This document shows, in pieces, positions 18,902 to 27,626 of a DNA stretch of 64,000 bases. The first letter of the stretch is position 1. Each line of letters opens with the position of its first letter. Position numbers and translations under genes: made by a program. The notes beneath the pieces are model-generated. The model was given only the letters and a program-made list of their open reading frames with translations, ran no database searches and had not been told where the DNA came from. The DNA comes from Hyphomicrobium_A sp963759735 (GTDB taxonomy: Bacteria; Pseudomonadota; Alphaproteobacteria; Rhizobiales; Hyphomicrobiaceae): assembly GCA_963759735.1 (NCBI GenBank), contig CAVXAF010000004.1:310001-374000 (forward strand). Direction: 5' to 3'.

Positions 18902-19558
18902 TCAGACGATCTTCTGCTCGACGGCAATGCGAATGAGCTGCATCGGCGTGCGGGCACTGAATTTTGTGCGCAGCGAGGCGCAGCTCATCGCCACCGTCTT
19001 GTAGGACACGTTGATGAGGGCGGCGATCTCCGACATGCTCTTGCCCTTCGCCAGCAGCCGCAGCACTTCCCGCTCGCGCAGCGTGAGCGAGGCGCCTGCC
19101 TCGCCGGCGCCGACCCGCAGGAACGCAATTTTCTGAGCCATTTCAGGCGCGAGGGCGTGGCCGCCGCGGTAAACCGCGCGGATCGCGCTGAGAAAATCCT
19201 GCGGATCGTCGCTTTTGCTGAAGTAGCCGCGCGCACCGCACTCGATCGCCTGCGCCGCGAACATGGAATCATCGTTCATGCTGAACATGAGAATGCGTGC
19301 GCCCGGGTCGCGCACCATGAGGCGGCGGACCAGCTCAAAGCCCGACACATCCGGCAAATTGATATCGATGACCGTAACGTCGGGGCGCTGCGCCGAATGC
19401 ATTTCCTGGGCGCTAGAGGCATCGCGTGCCTCGATCATTTCCATATCGTCGGCCTCGGCAAGCAGCGCCCGGCATCCCGAAAGGACTATTGGATGGTCAT
19501 CGACGACTAGGACCTTCACGGGACCGCTCTGAGTTTGCTTATCGGAATAGTATAACAT
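18902..19558 (-). CDS. second LuxR/NarL family response regulator, paralogue
   Basis: Receiver with DD20-21, phospho-acceptor D65 (VTVIDINLPDVSG) and conserved Lys in YFSKSDD, then a GerE-type helix-turn-helix (LTLREREVLRLLAKGKSMSEIA, SYKTVAMSCASLRTKF). ATG 19558 with an upstream GAGG is taken as the start; the frame to 19672 is not typical. It is convergent with the kinase-regulator pair, with only about 35 bases between, and upstream of nothing else on its strand, so it is its own transcription unit. It has no private kinase nearby and may share the same sensor. Confidence 0.92.
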   Translation of the reverse strand: MLYYSDKQTQSGPVKVLVVDDHPIVLSGCRALLAEADDMEMIEARDASSAQEMHSAQRPDVTVIDINLPDVSGFELVRRLMVRDPGARILMFSMNDDSMFAAQAIECGARGYFSKSDDPQDFLSAIRAVYRGGHALAPEMAQKIAFLRVGAGEAGASLTLREREVLRLLAKGKSMSEIAALINVSYKTVAMSCASLRTKFSARTPMQLIRIAVEQKIV

Positions 19559-19647
19559 ACCGGATCGCCTCGACAAATCCGGGAGTTTTTCCCGAGGAGC
19601 CGCGGTGCAAGATTTCGGCGGCCGCCAGCTGCTCCATCGCCGCCGCC

Positions 19648-20613
19648 TCATGGCTTGATGGCGATCCCCCACGGCAAGCGGCCGACCGGCACGGACTTCT
19701 CAGCCTTGAGCGTGGCGACGTCGATAATCGTCACGTCGTTGGTCAGCCCGTTGGCGACGTACAGCTTCGAGCCGTCGGGCGAGGACTCCATGTGCCAGGG
19801 GCGCTGGCCGACAAGGATGTAGTTGGTGACTTCCAGCGTCCCGACGTCGATCACCGCGATCCGATTGGCGCGGCCGAGGGCGACGAACCCTCGCTTGCCG
19901 TCCTTGGAGAAGCGGATGCCGAGCGGCTGGATGAGTTCGTCACGCACGCCCTCGATGGCAAAGCCGATCTTCTTGACCACCTTGAATGTCGTCGCGTCGA
20001 TGACCGACAAGGTGCCGCCGACCTCTGACGACACCCAGAAGCGCTTGCCGCCGTGCTCGTAAAGGGCTGCGCGCGGACGCGTGTCGACCAGCACATTGGC
20101 GATCAGCTTGAAGGTCGTGGTGTCGATGACGTGCGCCATGCTCGTCGATTCCGAAGTCGCGACGGCGTGACGCCCGTCGGGGCTGAAGGCTATGCCTTCC
20201 GGCTCGATGCCGACGGGGATCTCCGCCTCGACCTTGCCGTCAGCGATGTCCGTGACCGAGATCATCGCGTCGTCCTCGTTGGCGATGAACATGCGCTTGC
20301 CGCTCGGCTCCACCTCCAGATACTCAGGATCAGCGAGGGTGGGTATGGAGCGAATGACCTCCAGCTTTTCGGTGTCGATCACGTCGATCGCGTCGTCGTC
20401 ACCGGCACAGACGAGGACCAACTTGAAGTCCGGCGTGATGCGGATGCCGCGCGGTCGCCGTCCTGTCTTGATCAGTTTGATCGGCTTCATCGTCGTGCTG
20501 TCGAGGACGGTGACAGTGTTGTCCTTCTCGTTGCTGATGAAGAGCTGATAGGCATCGGCAGGCAGCGGCGTGAGAAGCGCGATAATTAGGGCGACGCTCG
20601 ATGCTTTACGCAT
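19648..20613 (-). CDS. PQQ-dependent catabolism-associated beta-propeller protein (YVTN repeats), periplasmic
   Basis: Signal peptide MRKASSVALIIALLTPLPADA, then about seven YVTN-type blades, each with a motif like LFISNEKDNTVTVLDSTT, VLVCAGDDDAIDVIDTE, MFIANEDDAMISVTD, VATSESTSMAHVIDT, LYVANGLTNDVTIID. This is the family that accompanies PQQ alcohol dehydrogenases; its exact role is not known, with a binding or delivery function usually assumed. ATG 20613 is chosen because it opens the signal peptide and has GAGAGCG upstream; the frame from 20691 is too long. Last gene of the xoxF-xoxJ-propeller run. Confidence 0.87.
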   Translation of the reverse strand: MRKASSVALIIALLTPLPADAYQLFISNEKDNTVTVLDSTTMKPIKLIKTGRRPRGIRITPDFKLVLVCAGDDDAIDVIDTEKLEVIRSIPTLADPEYLEVEPSGKRMFIANEDDAMISVTDIADGKVEAEIPVGIEPEGIAFSPDGRHAVATSESTSMAHVIDTTTFKLIANVLVDTRPRAALYEHGGKRFWVSSEVGGTLSVIDATTFKVVKKIGFAIEGVRDELIQPLGIRFSKDGKRGFVALGRANRIAVIDVGTLEVTNYILVGQRPWHMESSPDGSKLYVANGLTNDVTIIDVATLKAEKSVPVGRLPWGIAIKP

Positions 20614-20687
20614 TCGCTCTCGATCCTGTCTGGATGGGAAACCCGCCTTGCCAAGGTCCGACAACGGCACTCGGCGCGGCCGGGCAT

Positions 20688-22484
20688 TCAATTCGGCGGC
20701 GGAATTGAGAGCAGCTGCAGGGCGCTGACCGCCACTTCGTTGCGAGCATCACGTGCGATGTCGAGGGCTGTCTTGCCAAGGTTATTTTTAAGCGCCGGAT
20801 TGGCACCCTTTCCCAACAAAAGACCGATCATCGGCGCGTTGTTGTGCCCGGCGGCGACCATCAAAGCCGTGACGCCGGCGGCCGATTTGGCGTTCACGTC
20901 TGCCCCGCGCTCGATCAGCTCCTCGGCGACATCGACCGGTGTCGGGCCGCTGGCCAGGTGCACGGTGCGCGCCTGCGGACTGAGTTGGGACGCCACCAGC
21001 ATCAGCGGCGTGATTTTCTGGGCGCCGTTGGCGGCATTGACCCCCGCCCCGCCGCGGATGAGCGCCCGCGCCGCGAACAGTTGGTCTTCGCCGATGGCGA
21101 CCTCGAGCGGCGTGTACCCTTGCTTGGTTTCGCGTTCGATGTCGGCGCCTGCTGCGAGCAGCGCCTCGATCGATGGCACGTGGTTGCGCATGATGGCGTG
21201 GATGATCGGGGTCATGCCATCGCTGTCGGGCAGATTGGCGTCGGCCTTGTGCGTCAGCAGCAGCGTCACAAGATCGGAGTTGCGGCTGCGTGCCGCCGTG
21301 TGCAGCGGCGCATAGCCCTGATCGTTCAGCTTGTTGACGTCGGCGCCTTTGCCCAGGAGGAACTTGGTACGCTCGGCGTCGAACGCCATGACCGCGTTGT
21401 TCAGCTCGGCATTGATGTCAGCGCCGGACGCGAGCCATTCCTCGAGCCGTTTCTGCGAAACGATCTGGTCCGCGGATGCGGCCTTCGTCGCCGGCCGCGC
21501 GGCAGCGGACTTCAGGTAGCGTTCCTCGTACTTCTTGGCCAGCGCCTTGTCGTATGCGCCGTGCGACGGCAGATCGCCCGCGACAACGCAATCGCTGCAC
21601 TGGACGAGGGGCACCCCGAAGTCAGTGAGGATCTTGTCGATCTCGTCTTTCTTGGCCACCAGTGCGTTGTCGAGCATGAATTTCAACACGACATCGGTGT
21701 TCTGCACGCCGATCGAGAGGCTGAACTCGAGAGGCACGTCGTCCTCAAGCATATTGATGGGCTGGATGGTGATAGGCGCCCCTTTCACCTTCTTGACCCA
21801 GCCGGCAAAGGGTCCCCAAACGCCGACGACGTCGAGTTGCCCGTCGACTACCTTTTCCAACTGGCGCCACGGCTGGTTTTCCGGCCGCAGATCCGCGTCA
21901 GGCGTGATGACGGCCAGCGATTCCAGGTTCTTGATGCCGAGATTGGCGAGCACGATGCGAATGGCGGAGTGCTGGTAGGTGCCGATCTTCAGGTCCTTCA
22001 GCCGCGGATCGTCGAGCCCTTTGAAGTCGTAATGCCTGTCGGTGAGGTAAGCGAACACGTAGGTGGATCGGTAGATCGGTATCGTTGTCAGGACGGACGA
22101 AGAATCCGACGGCATGTCGAGAAGGATGTGGCACTCGTCGTTGGCGAACGTCTCGCGGGTGAGGCCGCGCTCCAGGTACGGCCGCCAGAAGTAGCTGACC
22201 TGCGCACCGAGCTGCTGTGCCACCGCTTCGATAATCTTGTTCTGGAAACCCTGCTGCTTGTTGTCCGACAGGGGCATGTTTCCCGGATCGGCGCACACCG
22301 AGAGCGTGCTGATCTTGCGCCGCTTCGCCGCCTGCTTGGCGGCGCCTATCTCCGCCGGCGTCAGCTGCTCATAGGGCGTTGATAGATCGTAGTCCTTGCG
22401 TTCGGCCGCGTCGGCGCACGAGGCGGCGAATATGAGCAGAGCAGAGGCCGTGCCGAGCAACGAAGTGACTGAAAAGCATTTCAT
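20688..22484 (-). CDS. xoxJ: XoxJ-like periplasmic binding protein fused to C-terminal ankyrin repeats
   Basis: Signal peptide (residues 1-26, ending CADAAE). Residues about 57-320 are a quinoprotein-dehydrogenase-associated substrate-binding-fold domain (LSVCADPGNMPLSDNKQQGF, YFWRPYLERGLTRETF, CHILLDMPSD, GVWGPFAGW), as in XoxJ/MxaJ. Residues about 345-590 are ankyrin repeats (LLGKGADVNKLNDQGYAPLH, LLTHKADANLPDSDGMTPI, LLAAGADIERETKQGYTPL, LIERGADVNAKSAAGVTALM, LLGKGANPALKNNLGKTALD). MxaJ/XoxJ proteins are normally only the binding domain, so the fusion is unusual. It lies 94 bases after xoxF on the same strand. XoxJ is thought to help activate XoxF; the ankyrin part could dock it to XoxF, a cytochrome, or the envelope. 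Confidence 0.9.
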   Translation of the reverse strand: MKCFSVTSLLGTASALLIFAASCADAAERKDYDLSTPYEQLTPAEIGAAKQAAKRRKISTLSVCADPGNMPLSDNKQQGFQNKIIEAVAQQLGAQVSYFWRPYLERGLTRETFANDECHILLDMPSDSSSVLTTIPIYRSTYVFAYLTDRHYDFKGLDDPRLKDLKIGTYQHSAIRIVLANLGIKNLESLAVITPDADLRPENQPWRQLEKVVDGQLDVVGVWGPFAGWVKKVKGAPITIQPINMLEDDVPLEFSLSIGVQNTDVVLKFMLDNALVAKKDEIDKILTDFGVPLVQCSDCVVAGDLPSHGAYDKALAKKYEERYLKSAAARPATKAASADQIVSQKRLEEWLASGADINAELNNAVMAFDAERTKFLLGKGADVNKLNDQGYAPLHTAARSRNSDLVTLLLTHKADANLPDSDGMTPIIHAIMRNHVPSIEALLAAGADIERETKQGYTPLEVAIGEDQLFAARALIRGGAGVNAANGAQKITPLMLVASQLSPQARTVHLASGPTPVDVAEELIERGADVNAKSAAGVTALMVAAGHNNAPMIGLLLGKGANPALKNNLGKTALDIARDARNEVAVSALQLLSIPPPN

Positions 22485-22578
22485 ACCGTAACGCCTGATG
22501 CATCAAGATCGATGGAATGGCGCCCGACACCTTGGGAGGCCTCGGGCGCCACTGCTTCTGTTCTACAAGTACCGGGGC

Positions 22579-24477
22579 CTAGTCGCCGACGCGGAACGTA
22601 TAGAGCATGCCGGCCTGCGGGATCTTATCGAGACCCGTTGCCTTGGCCATCGCCGTCGCACCGATCGCGCCGAACTTGTCGTCCATGTCGAGACCGGCGG
22701 TGACGGGGATACCGATCCAGCCGCCGAGGCCGGCGAAGATCGATACGTACTGCTTGCCCTTTACCTTGTAGGTGATCGGGTTGCCGATGATGCCGGAGCC
22801 GAGGCGCTGCTGCCAGACGACCTTGCCCGACTTCTTGTCGACCGCACGGAAGTCGCCGTTGTTGGAGCCGTAGAACATGACGCCGCCATCGGTCACCATC
22901 GTGCCGCCCCAGTTCGGATACGGATCAGGGATTTCCCAATCGGTCTTGCCGGTGAGGACGTCGAACTTCTTGATCTTGCCGGAGATGCCGGGCTTCTCAG
23001 GATACATGTACACGTTGGCAAACACGTAGACCGTGCCCTGCTGCGTGTGCGTGCGCTCCTGCGGTTCGTCCTCCATGCACCAGTTGTTGGTGGGGCAGTA
23101 GAACTTGTTCGGCTCCTTGGGATCGACCGAGCACGGCTGCTGGTCCTTGCCGCCCATGGCGGAAGGGCAAGCCGGCGTGTTGCGGCCAACTTCGAACGGC
23201 GAATGCTCGCGAACCTTGATCGGACGACCGGTCTTGAGGTCGACTTTCTCGGCCCAATCAACCGTCACGAACTTGTTGGCGCGCAGCAGCGTGCCGTTCG
23301 TGCGGTCGAGAACGTAAGCAAAGCCGTTGCGGTCGAAGTGCGTCAGCGCTTTGACCTTCTTGCCGTCGATGTCCATGTCGGTGAGGATGTTCTCGTTCAC
23401 ACCGTCATAGTCCCACTGGTCGAACGGCGTCATCTGGTAGGCCCAGGCGACCTCGCCGGTGTCGACCTTGCGGGCGAAAATGGTCATCGACCACTTGTTG
23501 TCCCACTTGCCGGTGTTGCATTCGTCGTGGGTCTTGTCACCGCAGCGATAGCTGGGGCTCCAGTGGCCGGGGTTGCCGGTCGACCAGAACACGAGCTTGA
23601 GTTCGGGATCGTAGCTGCCCCAAGCCCAATAGGAACCGCCGCCGATCTTCCACTCGCCGCCGTTCGTCTCGGGATAGGAGGTGACGCCGATATCCGTGCC
23701 GGCCGTGCCGTAGTGCGGGTTGGCCTTGTTGGTGTCGGGCGTCAAGCAGACGTCCTTGTCGGGACCGGTCGCATGGCAGTTCCACACGACCTTGCCGGTG
23801 TCGACGTCGTACGCCGTCAGTCGGCCGCGGGCCGCGAACTCGTCGCCGCCGAAGCCGGCGATCACGAGGTTCTCGGCGATCAGCGTCGGACCGGTGATCG
23901 TCTCACCCTTTTCCGGGTACGCATGCTTGACGACCCAGACCTCTTTGCCGGTGGAGGCATCGAGGGCAATCACGAAGCCGTCGAGCGTGTGATAGATCAC
24001 CTTGTTCTTGGCGTAGTTCACACCGCGATGGACGGTATCGCAGCATGCGCGCGGCACGGCCGATTCATCGCGATCGGTTTTCTTGACGTAGTTCCAGATC
24101 TGGATCGGGTTGTCGGGATCCGTGAGATCCAAGGCCTGCACAATGTTGCACTGGGCCATGTTCGGGCAACCCGACGAGAAATACATCATCGGCTTGCCGT
24201 CGTGCTCGACGACGACCGGCTGGCCCTCGTGGCCGCGCAGGGCGCCGGTCGACTGCGACCAAGCGTATTTCAGCTTGCCGATGTTATCGAGATTGATGTC
24301 CTTCAGATTGCTGTGTCGCGTCAGCTTGTTGTCGCGTCCTGGTGCCGGCCACCAGTCAGGATTCGTGGCGCGCTTGTCGATTTCCTCGGACGCCGTTTCG
24401 GCGCTCGCTGGATTTGGCATCCCCACCGCTCCGGCCAGCAACAGGCCAGATAGCAGGAGAACGGAACTACGTATCAT
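22579..24477 (-). CDS. xoxF: lanthanide-dependent methanol dehydrogenase XoxF (PQQ quinoprotein)
   Basis: Periplasmic eight-bladed PQQ propeller oxidising methanol, with electrons passed to a cytochrome c. Signal peptide MIRSSVLLLSGLLLAG to NPASA. The vicinal disulfide is ACCDTVHRG (near residues 144-145). The catalytic Asp is D356 in FDQWDYDGVNE, and the extra Asp two residues on (D358) is the mark of lanthanide enzymes; calcium MxaF has Ala there. The substrate loop is THFDRNGFAYVLDR and the end of the fold is GNPITYKVKGKQY, GLGGWIG. ATG 24477 has a strong ribosome-binding site (GAGGAGAGGA); the frame to 24504 is spurious. Sequence details differ from the Methylobacterium XoxF1 (clade 5) enzyme, so the clade is left open. 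No cytochrome gene (xoxG) is adjacent. Confidence 0.96.
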   Translation of the reverse strand: MIRSSVLLLSGLLLAGAVGMPNPASAETASEEIDKRATNPDWWPAPGRDNKLTRHSNLKDINLDNIGKLKYAWSQSTGALRGHEGQPVVVEHDGKPMMYFSSGCPNMAQCNIVQALDLTDPDNPIQIWNYVKKTDRDESAVPRACCDTVHRGVNYAKNKVIYHTLDGFVIALDASTGKEVWVVKHAYPEKGETITGPTLIAENLVIAGFGGDEFAARGRLTAYDVDTGKVVWNCHATGPDKDVCLTPDTNKANPHYGTAGTDIGVTSYPETNGGEWKIGGGSYWAWGSYDPELKLVFWSTGNPGHWSPSYRCGDKTHDECNTGKWDNKWSMTIFARKVDTGEVAWAYQMTPFDQWDYDGVNENILTDMDIDGKKVKALTHFDRNGFAYVLDRTNGTLLRANKFVTVDWAEKVDLKTGRPIKVREHSPFEVGRNTPACPSAMGGKDQQPCSVDPKEPNKFYCPTNNWCMEDEPQERTHTQQGTVYVFANVYMYPEKPGISGKIKKFDVLTGKTDWEIPDPYPNWGGTMVTDGGVMFYGSNNGDFRAVDKKSGKVVWQQRLGSGIIGNPITYKVKGKQYVSIFAGLGGWIGIPVTAGLDMDDKFGAIGATAMAKATGLDKIPQAGMLYTFRVGD

Positions 24478-25104
24478 GGTGTTTCCTCTCCTCTTTGCAG
24501 ACATGCCACGTTCCCTCCCGGCCCCGGTTGTTCACCCCGGGACGCAGACTTCAGCGCCTTCAAATTTGCAGAAGGTCGTGCGCCATTGCGGGCGCTCGGC
24601 GATCTTCGCGGATTGAAGGCGCGTTCTGCTTTGCCATTAAGGAACAGAGCGTATGGGCGAGAGGCTAAGCAAACGGAGATTGGCTAGCCTCTTCCGCTCA
24701 TACGCATCGTGTGGCGTCATCACGGTAGGAAAGCAGTTGCAATGGAACTAGCGGCAGTCTTCCTTGGCACGTAACAAAGTTTCACACCGCCGCACCGCCA
24801 TGTTCCCGACCGGCAAAAGCGTAGCGATTTCGAGAAAGTGATCGCTGCCGATGCGCATTTTCGTTCAGCGCTCGGGCGAGCAAACGAAATGGCACGCGCG
24901 CTTTGCGCGTATTCGCGACCTTATGTCAGCGGCGCGAGGCAATCGGCCATCACGCAATTATGATGATGTTGCATCTAGAGCCGGGAAATAATCCCGGCTC
25001 TCAGTTCTCAATGTGGGCTGCAATGATCGTGATCTGTATGCAGTACCCGTCTGCGCGCGTGGCGCGTTCCGCCCATCACTTGCGCGGCATTCGACGGTGC
25101 CCTG
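24478..25104. other. intergenic region upstream of xoxF, including its promoter
   Basis: About 630 bases with no supported gene. It carries the xoxF ribosome-binding site at its left edge and a hairpin at 24977-25001. Promoter boxes were not confidently identified. The region is the obvious place for binding sites of the LuxR-type regulators. Confidence 0.5.
24977..25001 (-). terminator. hairpin downstream of the secreted Cys-motif gene
   Basis: A perfect 10-bp stem AGAGCCGGGA / TCCCGGCTCT with loop AATAA, just after the stop of the 25105-25377 gene on the minus strand. No T-run follows on either strand, so it may be an mRNA-stabilising hairpin instead of an intrinsic terminator. Confidence 0.45.
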
Positions 25105-25377
25105 CTACTTCCAGCCGGCTTCCTTATCGCAAGCCTTCACTTCGTCGGGATGGGTTTTCTCCCAGTCGGTGATGGATTTCACCTCTGCATCGCCCATGGC
25201 GTTATTCATGCAGACGCAGTACTTGCGGACTACGTCCTCGCCCGCGCCTTCCTTCTTGTTATCGGCGATGCACTGGTTGATCCAGGTGACGTCGTCCTCG
25301 GTGGTGTCGGCGAAAGCGGATGGCCCAGCGACCAGCGAGCCGGCGAGAATCAGCAAGGCGGCGCGTTTATGCAGCAT
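25105..25377 (-). CDS. small secreted protein with conserved four-Cys pattern (paralogue 1)
   Basis: About 90 residues. Signal peptide MLHKRAALLILAGSLVAGPSAFA; mature part begins DTTEDDVTWINQC. Four Cys follow the pattern C-x(n)-YC-x-C-x(n)-C (INQCIADNKKEG, VRKYCVCMNNAMGD, VKACDKEAGWK). ATG 25377 has GGAGA upstream. It is a tandem paralogue of 25562-25837: both share WIN.C.ADN, DEDV/GEDV, YC.C, MGD.E, WEK and end in WK. Function unknown. The position upstream of xoxF on the same strand hints at a periplasmic role near methanol oxidation, as inference only. Confidence 0.75.
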   Translation of the reverse strand: MLHKRAALLILAGSLVAGPSAFADTTEDDVTWINQCIADNKKEGAGEDVVRKYCVCMNNAMGDAEVKSITDWEKTHPDEVKACDKEAGWK

Positions 25378-25561
25378 GAAAGTTCTCCGGTTCCACCGGC
25401 CACGCGATGCGGCCGGCCGCCGGAAGCTACGCCCAGCCACTTCAAAGTGTTAGACGCGCGCCTGCGAACGCTGTGGGAAAGCCGCCGGGGCCGAGTTGGC
25501 GTCACAAACCGCGCCACCGGTGAAGTGGGTTGGGCTGATGTGCCGGACTGAAGCGCCGCTG

Positions 25562-25837
25562 CTACTTCCAGTCGACGGCGGCGCGGCACTCTGCGGCCTT
25601 CGCGGCATTGGCTTTTTCCCAGCCAGCGACGTCGTTTATTTCCTCATCGCCCATCTCATGATCGATGCAGGCGCAATAATCGTGCGCGACGTCCTCGTCA
25701 GCCCCCTTGGCTTTGTTGTCCGCCATGCACTTGTTGATCCACGCATAGCCATCGTCACCGTCCTGTGCGGCGGCAGTGACCGGCAGGAGGCAGGCGACGA
25801 CAATCGGCAGGGCCATGACAAAAACGAGTCGCATCAT
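25562..25837 (-). CDS. small secreted protein with conserved four-Cys pattern (paralogue 2)
   Basis: 91 residues, signal peptide MMRLVFVMALPIVVACLLPVTAAAQ, mature part DGDDGYAWINKCMADNKAKG. It has the same Cys pattern as its neighbour (INKCMADN, HDYCACIDHEMGD, AECRAAVDWK). The pair probably arose by tandem duplication; the copies are well diverged, so the duplication is not recent. It could bind a metal or form two disulfides. No known family recognised. Confidence 0.75.
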   Translation of the reverse strand: MMRLVFVMALPIVVACLLPVTAAAQDGDDGYAWINKCMADNKAKGADEDVAHDYCACIDHEMGDEEINDVAGWEKANAAKAAECRAAVDWK

Positions 25838-25898
25838 CGGTGTTCTCCATTGCCGCTTGTTACCTAGCCGCTACACGCACCGGATGCACGAGCAAGCA

Positions 25899-27614
25899 TC
25901 AGGCGCGCTGCGGCCGCAACGGTAGAGCGACATCGTCCGTCTCGGTCTGTGTGCCCGGATCGTCGGGTGCATGGGGTGGTCCCACGAAGGTCCGTGCATC
26001 GCCCGGTGCCGTTTTCTTGGGCCGCTCCCTGGTGGTGGCGTCGTTGACCGGTTCGGTAACTCGAGCGTGTGCGCGCGCTACATCGGCGGTGCGAGGCGGC
26101 TGCGCGGTGGGCGGGACGGGTGTCACATCATCGGCCTCGCGCACTTGCATCGGTTTTGGACGCGCGGCCGGTGCCGCCGACGTCGAGCGCGGTGTTGCTT
26201 CACTGTCCGGCGTTACGTGGCCGTGGTCCTTGATGGGCTCAGGCTCCCCTTCCGGCTGCTCGGTCGAACGCATGCCGAGTGCCACCAATTCTTCCAGCTT
26301 GCTTGCCAGAACATCGCCGTCGCTCGTCTCCATGGCTTCCACCGGCACGCGCCACTGGAAGGCATCGAGGGCCCCAGATACAGGAGAGGCCGGCATCCAT
26401 CGTTCGGCGACGAAGCCATCAGCCGTCCAGGCGGGATCGCGCGGCGCGCTGACGGCGCGGGCGAGCCACTCGCGGATGCGGCCCTTGTCGGCGTGCTGCT
26501 CGCCTTCGATGCGCGCCATCAGCGTGGCGACGCGCTGCGTCATACGCGAAGGAATGATCGGCTCGAGCGCCGAACGTGCCTCGTCGAACTGGCGCGCCTC
26601 GATGGCTGCAGTGGCGACCGCGATCGGGCCTTCGATGGAGTTGGGGCTCAATGCGGACAACTGCCGAACCCGGTCGAGACGATCGCGCGGGCTATCGCCG
26701 ATGCGCGCATAGGCATAGGCGGTTGCCAGATCGGGGTGTGGCGCGCGGCTCCAGGTGCGCTGCAGGATCTTGGCGGCGCGGCCCGTATTGCCGCGCGAGG
26801 CCAAGAGGCGCCCGGCAATGGCGGCGGCGGGAACCAGATCGGGTGCCAGTCCGTGCGCCTCGATAGCGAGGTTGAGTGCGCGCTCGGGATCGGTTTCCTC
26901 TGCCGCCTGGGCCTGAGCGGTGAGCAGCACGGCGCGGCGACGATCGGCGACCGGGCGATCGATCTGTCCGTTCTTGCGGGCGACGGCGACCGTCTCCAGC
27001 GCCGCCGGCCAGTCGCCTTCGCGGCATTGCAGGTCGAACAACGCGTCGACGGCCCAGGCCAGCTTGGGATTGAGCGACACGGCGCGTTCGGCGAAGTGAC
27101 GTGCCGCTTCCGACTCGTGCTCGCGCTGGGCTTCCAGGAACAGTCCGCGCAGGCCGAGCTGCTCGGTGTCGGGCGAGGCGAGCATTGCTTCAAAGATGCG
27201 CCGCGCGGTGGTGCGGTCGCCGGTGAGCTGCGCGGCCTGTGCGCGCAAGAGATGGGTCAGTGGCTCGTTGGGCAGCGATTTGCGCGCCTGGATGGCGGCG
27301 CGCATGGCCGCTGCCTTGTCGCCGGCGCCGAGCGCGATCATGCCACTCGACAGGGCGTCGATGCCGAGCTTCTGGCGCCGCTTGCTGAGAACATTGCCGA
27401 CAGCGGCCGGGCTGAACCAGATGTTGCGCAGGATCGACCAGGCGAGCAGCGCAACGGCGAGGAAGGCGACCAGCAAGACGATGGCGCGGAAAACGCTCGT
27501 CTCGATCTGATAGCCCTGCCAGTGCAGCACGAGTTCGCCGGGTCGGTCAGCGAGCCATGCGAGGCCGGCGGCGATCAGCCCAATGGCGATCAGGAATGCA
27601 ATGAGACGCAGCAT
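25899..27614 (-). CDS. hemY: HemY-type membrane protein with TPR repeats
   Basis: Alphaproteobacterial HemY family, linked to tetrapyrrole synthesis by gene context but without proven enzymatic role. Two N-terminal membrane helices (LIAFLIAIGLIAAGLAWLA and AIVLLVAFLAVALLAWSIL) are followed by the HemY_N motif RNIWFSPAAVGNVLSKRRQKLG and a long TPR array (HFAERAVSLNPKLAWAVDALF and others). A low-complexity Pro/Thr/Ala tail ends the protein. It begins 12 bases after the mitofilin-like gene. Fourth gene of hemC-hemD-mitofilin-hemY. Confidence 0.9.
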   Translation of the reverse strand: MLRLIAFLIAIGLIAAGLAWLADRPGELVLHWQGYQIETSVFRAIVLLVAFLAVALLAWSILRNIWFSPAAVGNVLSKRRQKLGIDALSSGMIALGAGDKAAAMRAAIQARKSLPNEPLTHLLRAQAAQLTGDRTTARRIFEAMLASPDTEQLGLRGLFLEAQREHESEAARHFAERAVSLNPKLAWAVDALFDLQCREGDWPAALETVAVARKNGQIDRPVADRRRAVLLTAQAQAAEETDPERALNLAIEAHGLAPDLVPAAAIAGRLLASRGNTGRAAKILQRTWSRAPHPDLATAYAYARIGDSPRDRLDRVRQLSALSPNSIEGPIAVATAAIEARQFDEARSALEPIIPSRMTQRVATLMARIEGEQHADKGRIREWLARAVSAPRDPAWTADGFVAERWMPASPVSGALDAFQWRVPVEAMETSDGDVLASKLEELVALGMRSTEQPEGEPEPIKDHGHVTPDSEATPRSTSAAPAARPKPMQVREADDVTPVPPTAQPPRTADVARAHARVTEPVNDATTRERPKKTAPGDARTFVGPPHAPDDPGTQTETDDVALPLRPQRA

Positions 27615-27626
27615 GCCGAGCGCTTC

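Noticed and set aside
22498..24453. A 651-codon plus-strand open frame opposite xoxF
   Set aside because: A codon-bias shadow of a GC-rich gene: it mirrors xoxF exactly, has no ribosome-binding site and no domain. The same applies to 20844-22382 opposite xoxJ and 25971-28094 opposite hemY.
22579..24477. Calcium-type MxaF methanol dehydrogenase
   Set aside because: The residue two positions after the catalytic Asp is Asp (WDYDG), not Ala, which marks the lanthanide XoxF type.
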